Below are positions 1-11,200 of a stretch of 15,987 nt of DNA, one piece after another. The DNA is from Haplosporangium gracile. Lineage: Eukaryota; Mortierellomycota; Mortierellomycetes; Mortierellales; Mortierellaceae. The notes beneath the pieces are model-generated. The model was not told where the DNA came from, made no database searches, and was given only the letters and a program-made list of their open reading frames with translations. The stretch spans positions 1-15,987 of the forward strand of contig JAAAUF010000708.1 in the NCBI GenBank assembly GCA_015499985.1. Direction: 5' to 3'. The translations under genes were made by a program, and so were the position numbers. How positions within the stretch are numbered: the first letter of the stretch is position 1; each line of letters starts with the position of its first letter.

Positions 1-989
1 AAAAAATAGAATTCAGGGGACAAACTCTCTTCTGGTTGTTTGTTGTATCTTGTTCCTGAAAACGCTCCCTAAACCTCTTCGCGTCCAAGGTCTGTAATTT
101 TGGACGCTGACCTGCTCTTTCTTATACATCCACTCTGGGTATGACAATTGGACAAACTAGCAGGGGGACCAATGTCTAGTAGATGGTAGCAATGGGAACA
201 ATTTAACCCAGTGGGGTGGAAAAGTCCTCAACCTGGCTGGACTGTGATGCAAGTCATCGGCATTCAGGAGCAAAAATCATAAATCAACGCTAATCACAGT
301 AGAGCCCTTGTGCTACGAAAAGCCACTCTCTCTCTCTGTCAGTGATGGATAAGCAATGGCATGGGCAATGGTTGGGAAATGTGGTGGGTTGCGCCAATTT
401 TGGTTATTAATGGCTGGCAGGAGAAATGGAAGAGAGTACGTGGACGGAGAGGAAGGGAAAGTGAGGGGTGAGAAAGGGAGGAGTGAGAAAGGTACATGGA
501 GAGGAAGATCCTCTTTCCTTCTTTCCTTTTCGTCATGTACATGTACCTCTATGTACCCTTAGACTCAACTCAGGAATCAATGGTGCAATGGATGGTGAGG
601 GAGTTTGGAAGGTGCAAATTGTTTTTTAGAAAACAAAATCTGCACTCCACCCCCTGTTTTTTCTGTTTTGTCAGACAAAAAGAAGGAGTGTGTGTATTAA
701 GCAAGGGTCTTGAAGATTACGTGTGGGTCAGGTAAGGAGGATGGACATGAGAAAAAAAAAAGGGACAGCATACAGCAAAACGCAAATGCTGTACACACAC
801 CCGTGCCCTACTCGGCCTGCTCTGCCCTCCTAACCACAGAAGTATTGGAGAGGTAGAAGAAGTGGAGAGCGACAGAGTTGAGAGTAATTGGAACATTAAT
901 ATGAGCGTGGGGAGGGGTGTACCTTTTGCCATGGATGGATGGATGAGATCGATGTATACTTACAAGGAGTACCACCCATTGGGCCATAG
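1..989. other. Upstream non-coding region, part 1
   Basis: No supportable gene. Open frames here are short and of biased composition and look like no family. The first 340 bases are of mixed composition with a small perfect inverted repeat at 81-107. A CT dinucleotide run lies near 325-337. From about 415 to 500 the plus strand is strongly purine-rich. The 3' end of an unseen neighbouring gene to the left cannot be excluded. Confidence 0.5.
81..107. repeat. Perfect 8-bp inverted repeat (hairpin)
   Basis: GCGTCCAA at 81-88 is the exact reverse complement of TTGGACGC at 100-107, with an 11-nt loop. It could be a protein-binding dyad or an RNA hairpin if transcribed. No function can be assigned. 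Confidence 0.45.
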
Positions 990-1640
990 CCATCGAACTC
1001 GATCCTCTCTCTCGATTTCTTTTATTCTCTTAGTGTGGACGTTTGTTCTTCCACCCACCCCTTTTTTTATTCCGTTACCCGAGAGAGATGCAACTCACCC
1101 AATGGTGGCGCTTCTTGTCGTCTTGCCTCTTTCTTCATTATTTCTCCTTGTCCCTTCTCATCCACTCTTTCTCTCCTTCTCTTTTTTTCCTTTTTTCCGA
1201 TTTCTCTATTATTCATCTGCACATATTGCTTCCATCACCATTTCTATCATTCTCTTCACCATCTTCGTCCTCCACCCTGGCGCTATTTTCACTCTCCCTC
1301 GCCACATCCTCTCTCGCCCTCTTCTTGTCCCCCCTTCTCTTCCACTCGCCTTCTCGCCTCTCATACTCCTACTTCTTCTGGTGATTCTTTGATCCCACTA
1401 CATCCAGACCGAGACCTCCTTTCTTTTCTCTCTCTCGACAATCCTCGACAATACCAACGGCTGTCTCTACCTCACATTCACAATCCACTCTCCTTATTAC
1501 GCGCCATCCCCTTCTTTCCCTTTTCATTTTTATTTGTCGCCAAAAAAAAGACGCAGGACTCAAATTTTTTCAACAAACTCGAAAAGGTAAACCAGCCAAC
1601 AAACATACTTCGTATCGTCATTCAATAACGAACGGGCCAC
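990..1640. other. CT-rich tract region, no gene
   Basis: The plus strand is dominated by C and T (TTTCTC, CCTCTT and similar) for roughly 550 bases. This leaves several plus-strand frames open for over 100 codons, but their products are only Ser/Leu/Pro/Phe-rich low complexity and mutually overlapping, so I do not call them genes. CT-rich blocks are common in fungal promoters and 5' leaders. The start codon of the RasGEF gene is almost 3 kb away, so a link to that gene is speculative. Confidence 0.5.
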
Positions 1641-3147
1641 CCTTCATAACCGAATCATCATACAGAAACGTAAGGAACGTGAGAATATAAGTTTAAGGCT
1701 ATTCGTCCCGCGGAGAACAAGGGAGGATTGACAATGACTACGCGCACTCCAAATTGATACTACTCCCTTCGCTTCTCTCCTCTCTCTCTCTCCATCCTTT
1801 CCCCTTCAACTTTACCGCAGTTCTTTCCTCTTCAAGTCATTCAGTCATCATTCATTGTATCTGTTTTTAGGCTAATTGCTGGGCAATTGCAATTGATGTG
1901 AAAGTATATCTGAGTGTGGACACAAGTTATGAGTGTTAGTGTTTTTCTTCAATGCGAGAGAAGGAGTAAGTGAGAGAGGGGTCGGAGAAACAGGGATGGA
2001 GGATCTTTTACTCCTTTTTTTGCCGAATGGGCCTGTTGTAACAAACAAACAAAAACTGGAATTGCCTTCTGCTCGCCCTCACTCAGTCGTCCTATCGCCC
2101 AGGCATGGTCAATGGGCACCTTATTTGGCTGCATTGCTTTTTTCCGTGAAGAGCCGAGACGACGGGTGAACTACTTTATGTAAATGTAATTAAGAGAGAT
2201 GGAGAAAAAAACAGCAGAAGGTCATAAGGCCAAGAAGAGTTTAGTGAGAGAGAGAGATAAAGAAGATTTGAAGAAAAGGAGAAAAAGAGCTTTGCTGACC
2301 TTGCACAGAACCCCGAAGGATCCGAGGGTAAACAATGCTTTGCGCACGTTTGCGCTTTGGCGTAAGGAGGGGATGAGGGTGAGTATCCTCTCTTTCTCTC
2401 TTTCTCTCTTTCTTTTGTGTGAGCATGTGCGCATGAATGAACAAGAAGTTCATGGTCTGTGTCTGTCCGTCCGTCTGACAGAGATGCACAACATGCACAC
2501 AAAAAAAACCAAAGCGCCTAATTGTCTTGCAAGATGTTGCTGTTGTTGCAATTTATCAACAACTCAGGGGATAGGAAGGGAGGCGGAGGGAGAAGAAAGA
2601 TGAGGAGGAGAAGATAAGCAGGATGCCATGCAGATGCCATGCCATGCAGCCACGAAACAAACACGACCCCATTCTCCCCTTCCTTTTCTTTCTCACTCGC
2701 TTTCTCGCACATACACTAGACTACTCCTTTCTCAGTCATTACATTGCAAACTCCTAGTACGTTCACACCTCCTCCCTCATCTTTACTCCCTTTGCTCATT
2801 ATCCCTGCCTCCATCAACCTCCAATCAACAAAGTGGCTGGTATCAAGGGCTCAGACAGTTTCTAACAAGAGCATGATGCAGACAATTATTACTTGGCAAC
2901 TTAGCATGAATCACATATCCCCTTCCTTGGCCTTAATCCCTCAACGGCCGTTATCTACTTTTTGCCATTTCGCGACAGCAACTTCCTAGACTGTGGAGCG
3001 GGTGAAACCAACAGAAGGATTCAAGAAAAGGTGCTCCTCCCGCTCCATTGGTTTTCAGTGAAGATCATCGAAGGGCTCTCTCTTTCTTCTATTTGATTTT
3101 CTTTGTTGCTCACATACCCCTGTTGGTGCCCATTGAGGTGGCTGTGG
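1641..3147. other. Upstream non-coding region, part 2
   Basis: No supportable gene on either strand. Purine-rich stretches (about 2195-2300 and 2565-2620) alternate with pyrimidine-rich ones (about 1770-1860, 2385-2415 and 2660-2830). A small cluster of repeated GATGCCATGC units lies at 2622-2649. Confidence 0.45.
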
Positions 3148-3180
3148 TGATGATGACGATGATGATGATGATGACGATGA
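3148..3180. repeat. TGA/CGA trinucleotide microsatellite
   Basis: Eleven trinucleotide units in the order (TGA)3 CGA (TGA)5 CGA TGA. It lies outside any credible coding region. It is probably a neutral, length-variable repeat. Confidence 0.85.
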
Positions 3181-4531
3181 TGGTTGCTTATTTATGAGAG
3201 AAATCTATCTTGCGCTGCGTTCTTTTTTCCACCCCTGGTTCTCGCTATTTTTTTTTAGCATGAATAATCCATGTTTTATGTATTGTCCTTTTTCTCTCTT
3301 ATCCCCTCTCTTCCGTTGGATTTGATCCCCGGGCGGTTACACTCGCAATGTTACCCCCTTCCCTCTTTTTCTGTCCAAGAACTGCAGGACTGAAAGGACC
3401 GTTGGGGCTGTGAACAAATCGAGCAAGACAATGATGATACGATACTCTTCAGTCAGTACCACCTCAATTGCCACTGGTCTCCTCTTTCTTCATTTTTTTT
3501 GTTCGTATTCCTCTCACTCACTGGCTCTTACTCGCTTACCCACCCACTTTAATCACTCGTTTTCCTCCTTCACCCTTTTCGCTCAGCCAGACACCCTCTT
3601 TATTACTTGTACTTTTTCCTCTCTTCCTCTTTCTCTTTTAGTCACTCGCTCCCTACCCCTTGTTCCTATTCCTACTAGGTCATTCATTTCATCTACAACT
3701 CCACCCTCCTTTTGAGTTTTCGGTTTATTTTTCTAAAGAGCCAATCAGCCCTGTCCGCTCTGACCAACGGTACTTTTTCCCTTTGGTGTCTGTTCAAGTC
3801 CGTCTTTTTATTTTTTGGGGAGTAGGGGGAGACAAAGAAGAGAGAAGTACACTGAATGTCCATCCCTCTGTGCAGTGTATCTGTCTCCGACCTTTTATTT
3901 TCTCTTTTTTTCATTGGCATTGTTGTTTTGCAACTACCTTTCCTTCCCCTTTCATCTTAGTCTCGGCCAGTCACTCCATGCAATTCATATTGAGCATTGT
4001 CGAAATAGACCGATAGCAGCTGCCTTGTTCGTTGTTGTTGAACTCCTATCTTTGCTCAGATACATTTCTATTCCAACGGATCATCAGATCGTTGTTATTG
4101 AGCAGATGCAGGAATCTCGATCGCACTCGAGCCCTCTCCCTTTCTTTACTTTCGAGCAACACACAAAAACAACAAGAGCCATGGTCCATCCTATCAACCA
4201 TCCACATATATACACACACATACAATCCCATTTATTCCCTTTTTCTTCAATTCTTTCTCCACTTGCCCTAGTGAAGAGAAGATCAGAGATCACCCTTCCA
4301 TCTCACAATAGGCTCATTTGAAAAAAAAAAGTTGCCAAGACAAAAAAGAAAAGAAGAGAGTAAAAGTAAAAACATGCAAAATAACGCGCGCATTGCATTA
4401 CTCCCTCTCCCTCTCTCGCCCATTGACAATAGAGCGCCATCTCGTTCATTACCATCGGTCCTTTTCTTTTTATTTTTTGAGCAAGAAAGGGAAAGCAACG
4501 CATCTGCGCTCCCTTTTTTTTACCCCTCGAT
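3181..4531 (+). promoter_or_regulatory. Proximal upstream region / 5' leader of the RasGEF gene
   Basis: This stretch directly precedes the RasGEF start codon and should hold its promoter and leader, although no transcription start can be fixed. It contains CT-rich blocks (about 3480-3720 and 4120-4300), a TATA-like stretch followed by CA repeats at 4207-4225, and an A-rich patch at 4320-4375. A UTR intron cannot be excluded. The assignment rests on position and composition only. Confidence 0.4.
4207..4212 (+). promoter_or_regulatory. TATA-like element
   Basis: TATATA sits 320 bases before the predicted start codon and is followed by a short CA-repeat. Spacing fits a fungal promoter with a leader of 200-300 bases, but such an AT motif also occurs by chance. 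Confidence 0.2.
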
Positions 4532-5057
4532 ATGCCGTCCTCGTCGTCGTCCTCGTTTGCGACCTGGAGCAGCAGACTTCTGTCCCTCCCCCGACAAGGA
4601 CACAACGCACATGGACAAGGAGGAGCACAACATGATCAAGCACACACACAAGGAGACGCAGAAGGACAGGGACAAGGACACGCCTCCTCTGACCTCAACT
4701 TTCTCTTCTCCGTGGCTACACCGGACTCGATCCATGGCCGGCTGCCAACATCAACAGCATGCAGCAGCAACAACAACAGCATGCTTGATCCAGCTGCAGC
4801 TGCAACTGCGGGTACAGCTGTCGCAACCCCCCAGTCAACAACGACAAGATCCTCAACCTTGTTGCCCTCGTCCTCGTCGTCAATGGCCTCGTCCCTCTCA
4901 CAACACCACCATCATTCCAACCAGTCGCCTCCTCCTTTCCTTCCTTCCTGTCCGTCTTCGTCTTCTCCTTCATTATCTCCATCCTCTTCTGCTTCTTCTT
5001 CTCCTCAACAACACGATTCTCACTGCAGCCAATTGCAGCAACAATCTCCTAGAATAA
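4374..5057 (+). other. Upstream ATG opening a long overlapping out-of-frame ORF
   Basis: An ATG at 4374 has A at -3 (AAC before ATG) and opens a 227-codon frame. It runs through the predicted RasGEF start at 4532 and overlaps the first 526 bases of that gene in another frame. The product is low-complexity and rich in Leu, Arg, Gln and Thr, so a functional protein is unlikely. If transcription begins upstream of 4374 it would act as an inhibitory overlapping uORF. Alternatively the true transcript starts downstream, or the N-terminus of the RasGEF model is wrong. Confidence 0.25.
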
Positions 5058-5243
5058 TCGGCTACACTATACCCACAACTGAAGCAGAAGCAGCAACCGC
5101 ACTTGCTTGTCCAACAAGCGAGATCGCCGCTACTTCCTTTACTTGTTCTACTTTTCCAGCTGCAGGGTCAACAACACCACAACCACAATCACAACCGCAA
5201 CTCCCATTAACAACAACAGCGCTACAGTCATCGCATCAACATC

Positions 5244-5274
<31 letters not shown>

Positions 5275-8200
5275 CCATCTTTCTCTTTCGCGTGTCTCCT
5301 CCACGTCTTCCTTCTTTGCATCCTCCCCTCCTCCCAACAGACCCGCCCCTCCTCCTCCACGCCCTTCTCCTTCCTCGACTTCGAGACTCTTCATCCGTCG
5401 TCCTGCTCGAAACCCCTTCCGCACATCATCCTCTTCTTACAAACAGCAGCCAACCACAGTTGCCGACCCTTCTCTTCCACCTTCAGTAATTTCTTTTTCA
5501 TTCAGAGGAAAAAAGAAAACAACACCAACTAAGGAGCAACAACAAAAGGGACTTCCACCAACTCCTCCTCATTCCTCTTCTGGATTATCCTTTGCTCATT
5601 CTCATTCTCATTCACATTCTCATTCACATTCTCATCCTCATCCTCATCCTCATCCTCATCCTCATCCTCATCCTCATCCTCATCCTCATTCAATACCCCG
5701 TCCACTCTTGACTCATTCCCTCACTTCGTCACTCTCAGGGTCTATTAAAGTCGCCCTCTCCACAGACCACCCTGCGCAGACAATCAATACCACCAATTCT
5801 CCCTCAAGTTCACTCAAAGGGTCAATAACAAGTAGTCTCTTCAGCATCAAACGACGCCGTCGCCTCCCTCTCCCTTTTTGGACAGGCGACTCATCCTCCC
5901 CTTCTCTTTCTCCCTCTTCGAGCGACACGGACCAGGAAGCGCCCACTCCTCCTCCTCGACCACGACCGCACCTTGCCAGCCCATCCAACCATAACCAGTC
6001 GTCGCCTTCCATTGAATTCCCGACAACCACCATGCAGCAAGTCGAATACATGCCAGACTCGACGCAGTCCTATCCTCCTCTGCCTTTGCAGCAAACCTAT
6101 GATGGATCATCTTTTCACCACGATGTGTCACCATTGTCACTCCATCCCTCCTCCTCCCTTCCTTCCTCTTCTTCCCCGTCTTCCACCCTGCAGAAACAGA
6201 CCCTGTCCTCAAAACGAATGCGTCCACCCCTATCTGAGATCTCGACGGCCAACATCCCCTCTTCATCCACTACCCTGATCTCCAGCGACGCCAACGCCAA
6301 GCATCTGCAGCAATCGCAACAACAGGCCTCATGTCCTCCATCCTCTCGCTCGACCCACAAAAGTACTATTATTCCTACGACTCGCATTAATCCTAATCAG
6401 GACAGCATAATAGAGGACCAAGCCAAGCATCTGCATGATCGTGCACGTTTCGTTGCCTCCTCCTCCTCCTCTTCAACAGAACCTCTTGGACTGGTGACTA
6501 CAGCGTCTGCTCTCACCAACAGCATCAACAGCAGTAACAATAGCAACGCTGTGATAGCAGCATTGAGCAACGATTTTCCTTCTCGTCTACCCGATCAACC
6601 ATCCCAACAACAAGCTCCTTTGCATGGCCATGGCCAGGGTGTAACCTTACCTCTTTCAAGCGCCTATACTCCTACCTCTGCCGCTACCTCTATTACGACA
6701 TCGCGGACAAAGGGTGACAAAAAGTCGACCACACGAGCCAACCTCTCGCGCGACGCCCGGGCGATCAAGACTCGTATCCGTCGTCTCTGGATGGACCCCA
6801 GCCAAGAGGAGCACAGCAGAACGAAGCGCGATCCCAAGGTAACTAGCCATTACTGTGTCTTCAGTTAAATTTGTTGCTATATAGTTTTTTTATGCCATTA
6901 TCCTCCAACCCCCCCAACTTCACCATTTTGCTTCAGTCGCTCCTTTTTTTTGTTATTTTTGTTTTTCATCCGAGCCTCCTTTGTTTCTCTTTCATGTCCT
7001 ATTCTACCCTTACCCTTCCTCTTGTTTTCCGCCACCTTTCTTCCTTGTTCTTCCTTCTCCACCACCCATTCTATCTGCACAAAAGCAACGGTCCATCGTC
7101 GAGAAACAATGTTGGCCCGCGCACACACACACAACAAATTGGCCATTTTAAAGAGCCATTCAATTGATTATACTTTTTTTTTATTTATTTATGTTTGGTT
7201 TACCCCTGAATATTATCTTTTTTTCTTATGCTTCCATGTCCCCTCATTTTCTTCTTCTATCACACTTGGGCCTAAAATTGACAACATGCCCAATCCTTTC
7301 TTTCTTGTACCCCCTGGGTTCCCGTCCCATTCCAAGTTTTGTCCAATGCCTCCCCCCTTTTTTTTTTAGAAACCAACTCTTTGATACCAACAACACCCCT
7401 TGTTTTTCTTTTTTCTTTCTTCCCTTCTTTCTGCTCTTGTCGTAAAACCATAGAATCAATACCTCCTTCTGGAAGAATCCCTCACGGGAATACTCCAGAT
7501 CGTACCGCCCATCATCGAAAATGCGCGGATACCTCAATTAAGTCCCATAGGACTATCTTACCCTGCTGCAGCTTATTCCGAGTCGACTAGCGGCAGCGCT
7601 AGCCTTCCTCACCCTCGGATAATGCCCATGTCGATGGACTTTTCTGCTGCCACTGGTAGTAGCATCTCGCCCCTGTCACCTCCCCACCATCCATTATCTT
7701 CACTACCACTTGTCCATCCTCATTCTTCCCATCCTCCGCCCCCTTCGCTCATCGGAAGTACCCCCTCGAAATCAAGCGGAGGATCAACCAACAACTCTAT
7801 GACCACGACTGCAACAGAGCCTGTCCACACTCGCGCTCGGACCACCTCATCTAATTCGACCTCTACTATCAGTGCCACGAGGTATCAGATTGCGACTAGC
7901 ATGCTCCAACCGTCCGAGCCCCCTCTTATGGACATTGCGCAGCCCACCCTCCGATCCCCCACCAGCGGTGCCTCTCTGGGCGAACCTTCGCTCAGCACTA
8001 TCGCCGCTGCTGCAGCAGCAGCTGCCTCACCATCTTTCACAAGTCCGTCTTTGACAACAAATACTCGATCCGCAGCACCTGGTATGGCTGAGAGCAACAA
8101 GATTTTGATCTCCAAGCTACTCTCACTTTCGAACATGTTCACTGGATCGATCCGAGCACTGTGTGAGCAACAGAATGAAAAGGTTTTGAGATTCGACGAC

Positions 8201-11200
8201 GACATGATCCTGGAACTGTTGACGCGTTGGGAACAGGAGGCTGGTAAAGAGGAAGAAGAAGAGTCAGTATCAAAACCAGATGACAACTCGAGCACGACCT
8301 CATTGGTCACCCTTGGCGCCACCAATGCTCTGGAACGGTATCAGATCATCGTTGGCCGTGTCTGGGAGGAGACGGATGTGATCTTGTCGTACATTCGCAA
8401 GATTCGTGACCTCGTTGAAATTGGGCGTATTCAGCATTATTCGGACTTTGATGATGATGACTCGGAAGAGGATGCCATTGAAAAAGATGAAATCATCAAG
8501 AAGGTAACCAGCGCCCTTTGTTTTGTCGTTACAAATTCAGCGCTGTTTCATACGCCTGTACTTGTCTAAACTCAATGTTATGCTCACATTGTAGAGCTTG
8601 TATTCGAGACTTCTCTTCCACGCGAATGGATTGGTGACAGTGTTGGGCGAGTTTCTGGAGTGTGTGTCAGGAATCCAACGGCTGGTCAGCACGATCAAGA
8701 CGCAGAGCAAGAGTCAGGAGAGCACTCGCGACGACTTGTATCTCAACAGCGAATCCCCAGTAGGCAATGAATTTATGCAACAATCATCGTCAGTCGTCGA
8801 CTTTATTGCGGACGATCCAATTCCAGTCAAACATCTCGACCCAGCACTGATGCGAAAGCTGAAGCGCAAGAACCGGTTCAAGACGATGACGGAGAAGGTG
8901 CGGCGGTCGTTCTCGGATTTCGCTAAGCGGTCGACTACCTCGTTGCTGGCGGTCTTCCCACCTCTTGGGGATGGCACGAATGAAGGGTTCCATTGGGACT
9001 CGTATTCGGATGGAGAGTACTACTCGGAAGAGTGGGTCGAGACCGAGTATGGAAGCTCACAGGCAGCGGACGAGGATAGTTTTGTGCGGACGCTGTCGCC
9101 GCCTGACAGTCCAGGGATCACATCGGAAAAATTTTATAATCGCCACCGCCGACTCAGTTCAAAGGACTCTTCAGCATTACCGGAGCAGTACTGGCCTGGG
9201 TCGACTCGATTGGGATTTTCGGATGATGGTATGAGTCCTACGAGTTCGATTCACCCTACCTCGCCCTTCAGCACGTCATCGTCGTCGATCCCAATTGCGA
9301 GCGGCGCCAGCAATGGCGGCGGTGGGTTTGTGGGCGTTGTTAGTATGGACGTGTCGAGGAGTATGGGCTCTGAACGGACTGTCAACACTATCGCCACACG
9401 ACTTTACATGGATTCGCCCAGCAATGTGGCTTCGCCCACAAGAAAGTCTCTCGAGTCTCTTCGAGAGTCGATAGAGTTGACAGGGCCCAGTCCGGGTGGC
9501 ATCGACACTGTGGCCATGGTGTCTCCTCTTTCGCCTACGTCGTCCACCCAGGCTGGCGTCAAGGAAAAGCGACAGTCGTTTCTCTTCCGACGAAAGAGCA
9601 TCCAAGTAAAATTTTGAGCTTAATCGTTGGTGGCAACATTTTTATACATAGTTTACGCCTTTTTTTCTGACTCACGCATTTTTTTATGCCGGCAAATAGG
9701 CACCGACGTTTACAGGAGTCAGCATCTCGGCACCGGTTCCCATCATCTCAAGACCATACTCAACCTACTCATCCTCTGGAGAATCTCAGACACTCTCACG
9801 GAACAAATATCGTGCCCGACCCCCACGACCTCCAAACTCGCTCCCACCTATGCCACCCTCGCCCACACCAGCAGCATCCTCTCGAGACGACTCATTCGAG
9901 AACTCTGTTGGATCTAATTCTGCTGGATCTTCTTCTATCTTCAACCCAAAGTCAACCCACAGGACCAGTTCATACCTCGCCTCAAGGAGCATTTCTACGC
10001 TCCAGAGCTCCCCCTTAATTCTAGATTCGCCCTTCACACGCCAGACCAGTATCCGGATGGGCAACGACAGGAACCGGTACTCTGTCAAGATGCCCGAGGA
10101 CGAACAGTGGGGTCACCAGCTCTCGAGATCAAACACGGTCTCGTCCACCAACGGCAGTGGCAGAAGCAATAGGAGCAACAGCAGCCCTCGTAGCAGCAGC
10201 GGCGGCAGCAACTTTCAGGGATCGTTCTGGAGGCGTCACAGTTATAATGATGCGCTGGAGAAGAGCTGGCAGCCGATGCGACAGGATTCTCTTGCGTTGT
10301 CTTCAGGTGGCGCCTTTGATACTTCTTTGCCATCAACTCCGAATGGTCGTGATTTTCGGTCGATGTTTGGACTGGACTCGAACTCTTCATCGTCGTCTGT
10401 TCATGTGACATCTTTCGAGTTCATGATTCCCTTCTTTTCGAGAGACGGGGGGAACACGGCATCCTCTCCTGAATCTTTGCGGCAAGGAAATCGACCTGAA
10501 TCGGGTTCGGCACATTCTCAAAGTGGGTCGGAGCGGATGACAGTTATGATGATGGGCAACAGCAGGCGACATTCGAGTCCTTTGACCTTGGGGGCTGAAC
10601 GCGCCTTGTCGGATGCTCTGAGTCGAGGACAAAGTGTCTCGTCTCAGCAGAGTCAGTCCACCACCAGCTCGCAGCCGCAGCAACAACAGCAACCGCAACA
10701 GCAGGGTTCGCCCAACAGAAATTCTGTCCACATGATGCCTACACTCGACGAGAACTCCAAGCCCAAGAGTGCTCCTCACCCTCGACAGAACCAAGATCAA
10801 GGTCCAACCCAGGCTCACGCACCAGAATCTGACGCGTTGAGTATCCTACCTCGACTACCACGACCCACCTACAAGAAAATGTCATCGGAGAGCAATATCC
10901 ACAGCAGTATTGCTTCTTCTCGTCACAATGGTTCTTATGTGGCGACGACAAGTAAGGCGACTGCTGGAGCTCATACAGAGAACAGTAACAGGCATCAGGA
11001 GCCTGGGTCCTTGGAGAGCCGCATCCCGATCGACCCTGCTCGTAAGCCGGTGATTGGCCCTCGCTTCGGCGACATGAAAAAGGCGTAAGTATCTTATCAT
11101 GTCAAGATGTTTTTTCGTTAGTCATACTTGAGTGCTTTAAACTTTCTTGTTAACCATAGTAATTTGACCCGCGTGTATTTAGATGGGAGATTCTCAACTT

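Noticed and set aside
862..1628. Overlapping plus-strand open frames of 113-197 codons
   Set aside because: They exist because CT-rich DNA rarely forms stop codons. Products are Ser/Leu/Pro/Phe low complexity, three frames overlap, and no family resemblance is seen.
2176..2603. Opposed open frames on both strands around a purine-rich tract
   Set aside because: Charged Glu/Lys/Arg or Ser/Leu low complexity on the two strands of the same tract; no start context, motif or intron pattern of a real gene.
3410..4321. Plus-strand open frames of 79-168 codons before the RasGEF gene
   Set aside because: Composition is Ser/Phe/Leu-rich and follows the pyrimidine bias; frames overlap and none can be joined to the RasGEF gene through credible splice sites that I could find.
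5713..6387. Minus-strand open frames opposite exon 1
   Set aside because: Shadows of the Ser/Pro-rich coding strand, giving Arg/Glu/Gly-rich products with no family signal.
7370..7453. Alternative acceptor at 7369 for RasGEF exon 2
   Set aside because: The T8-AG site is strong, but the reading frame after it reaches TGA within five codons. The acceptor at 7453 keeps the frame open and joins helix-forming sequence.
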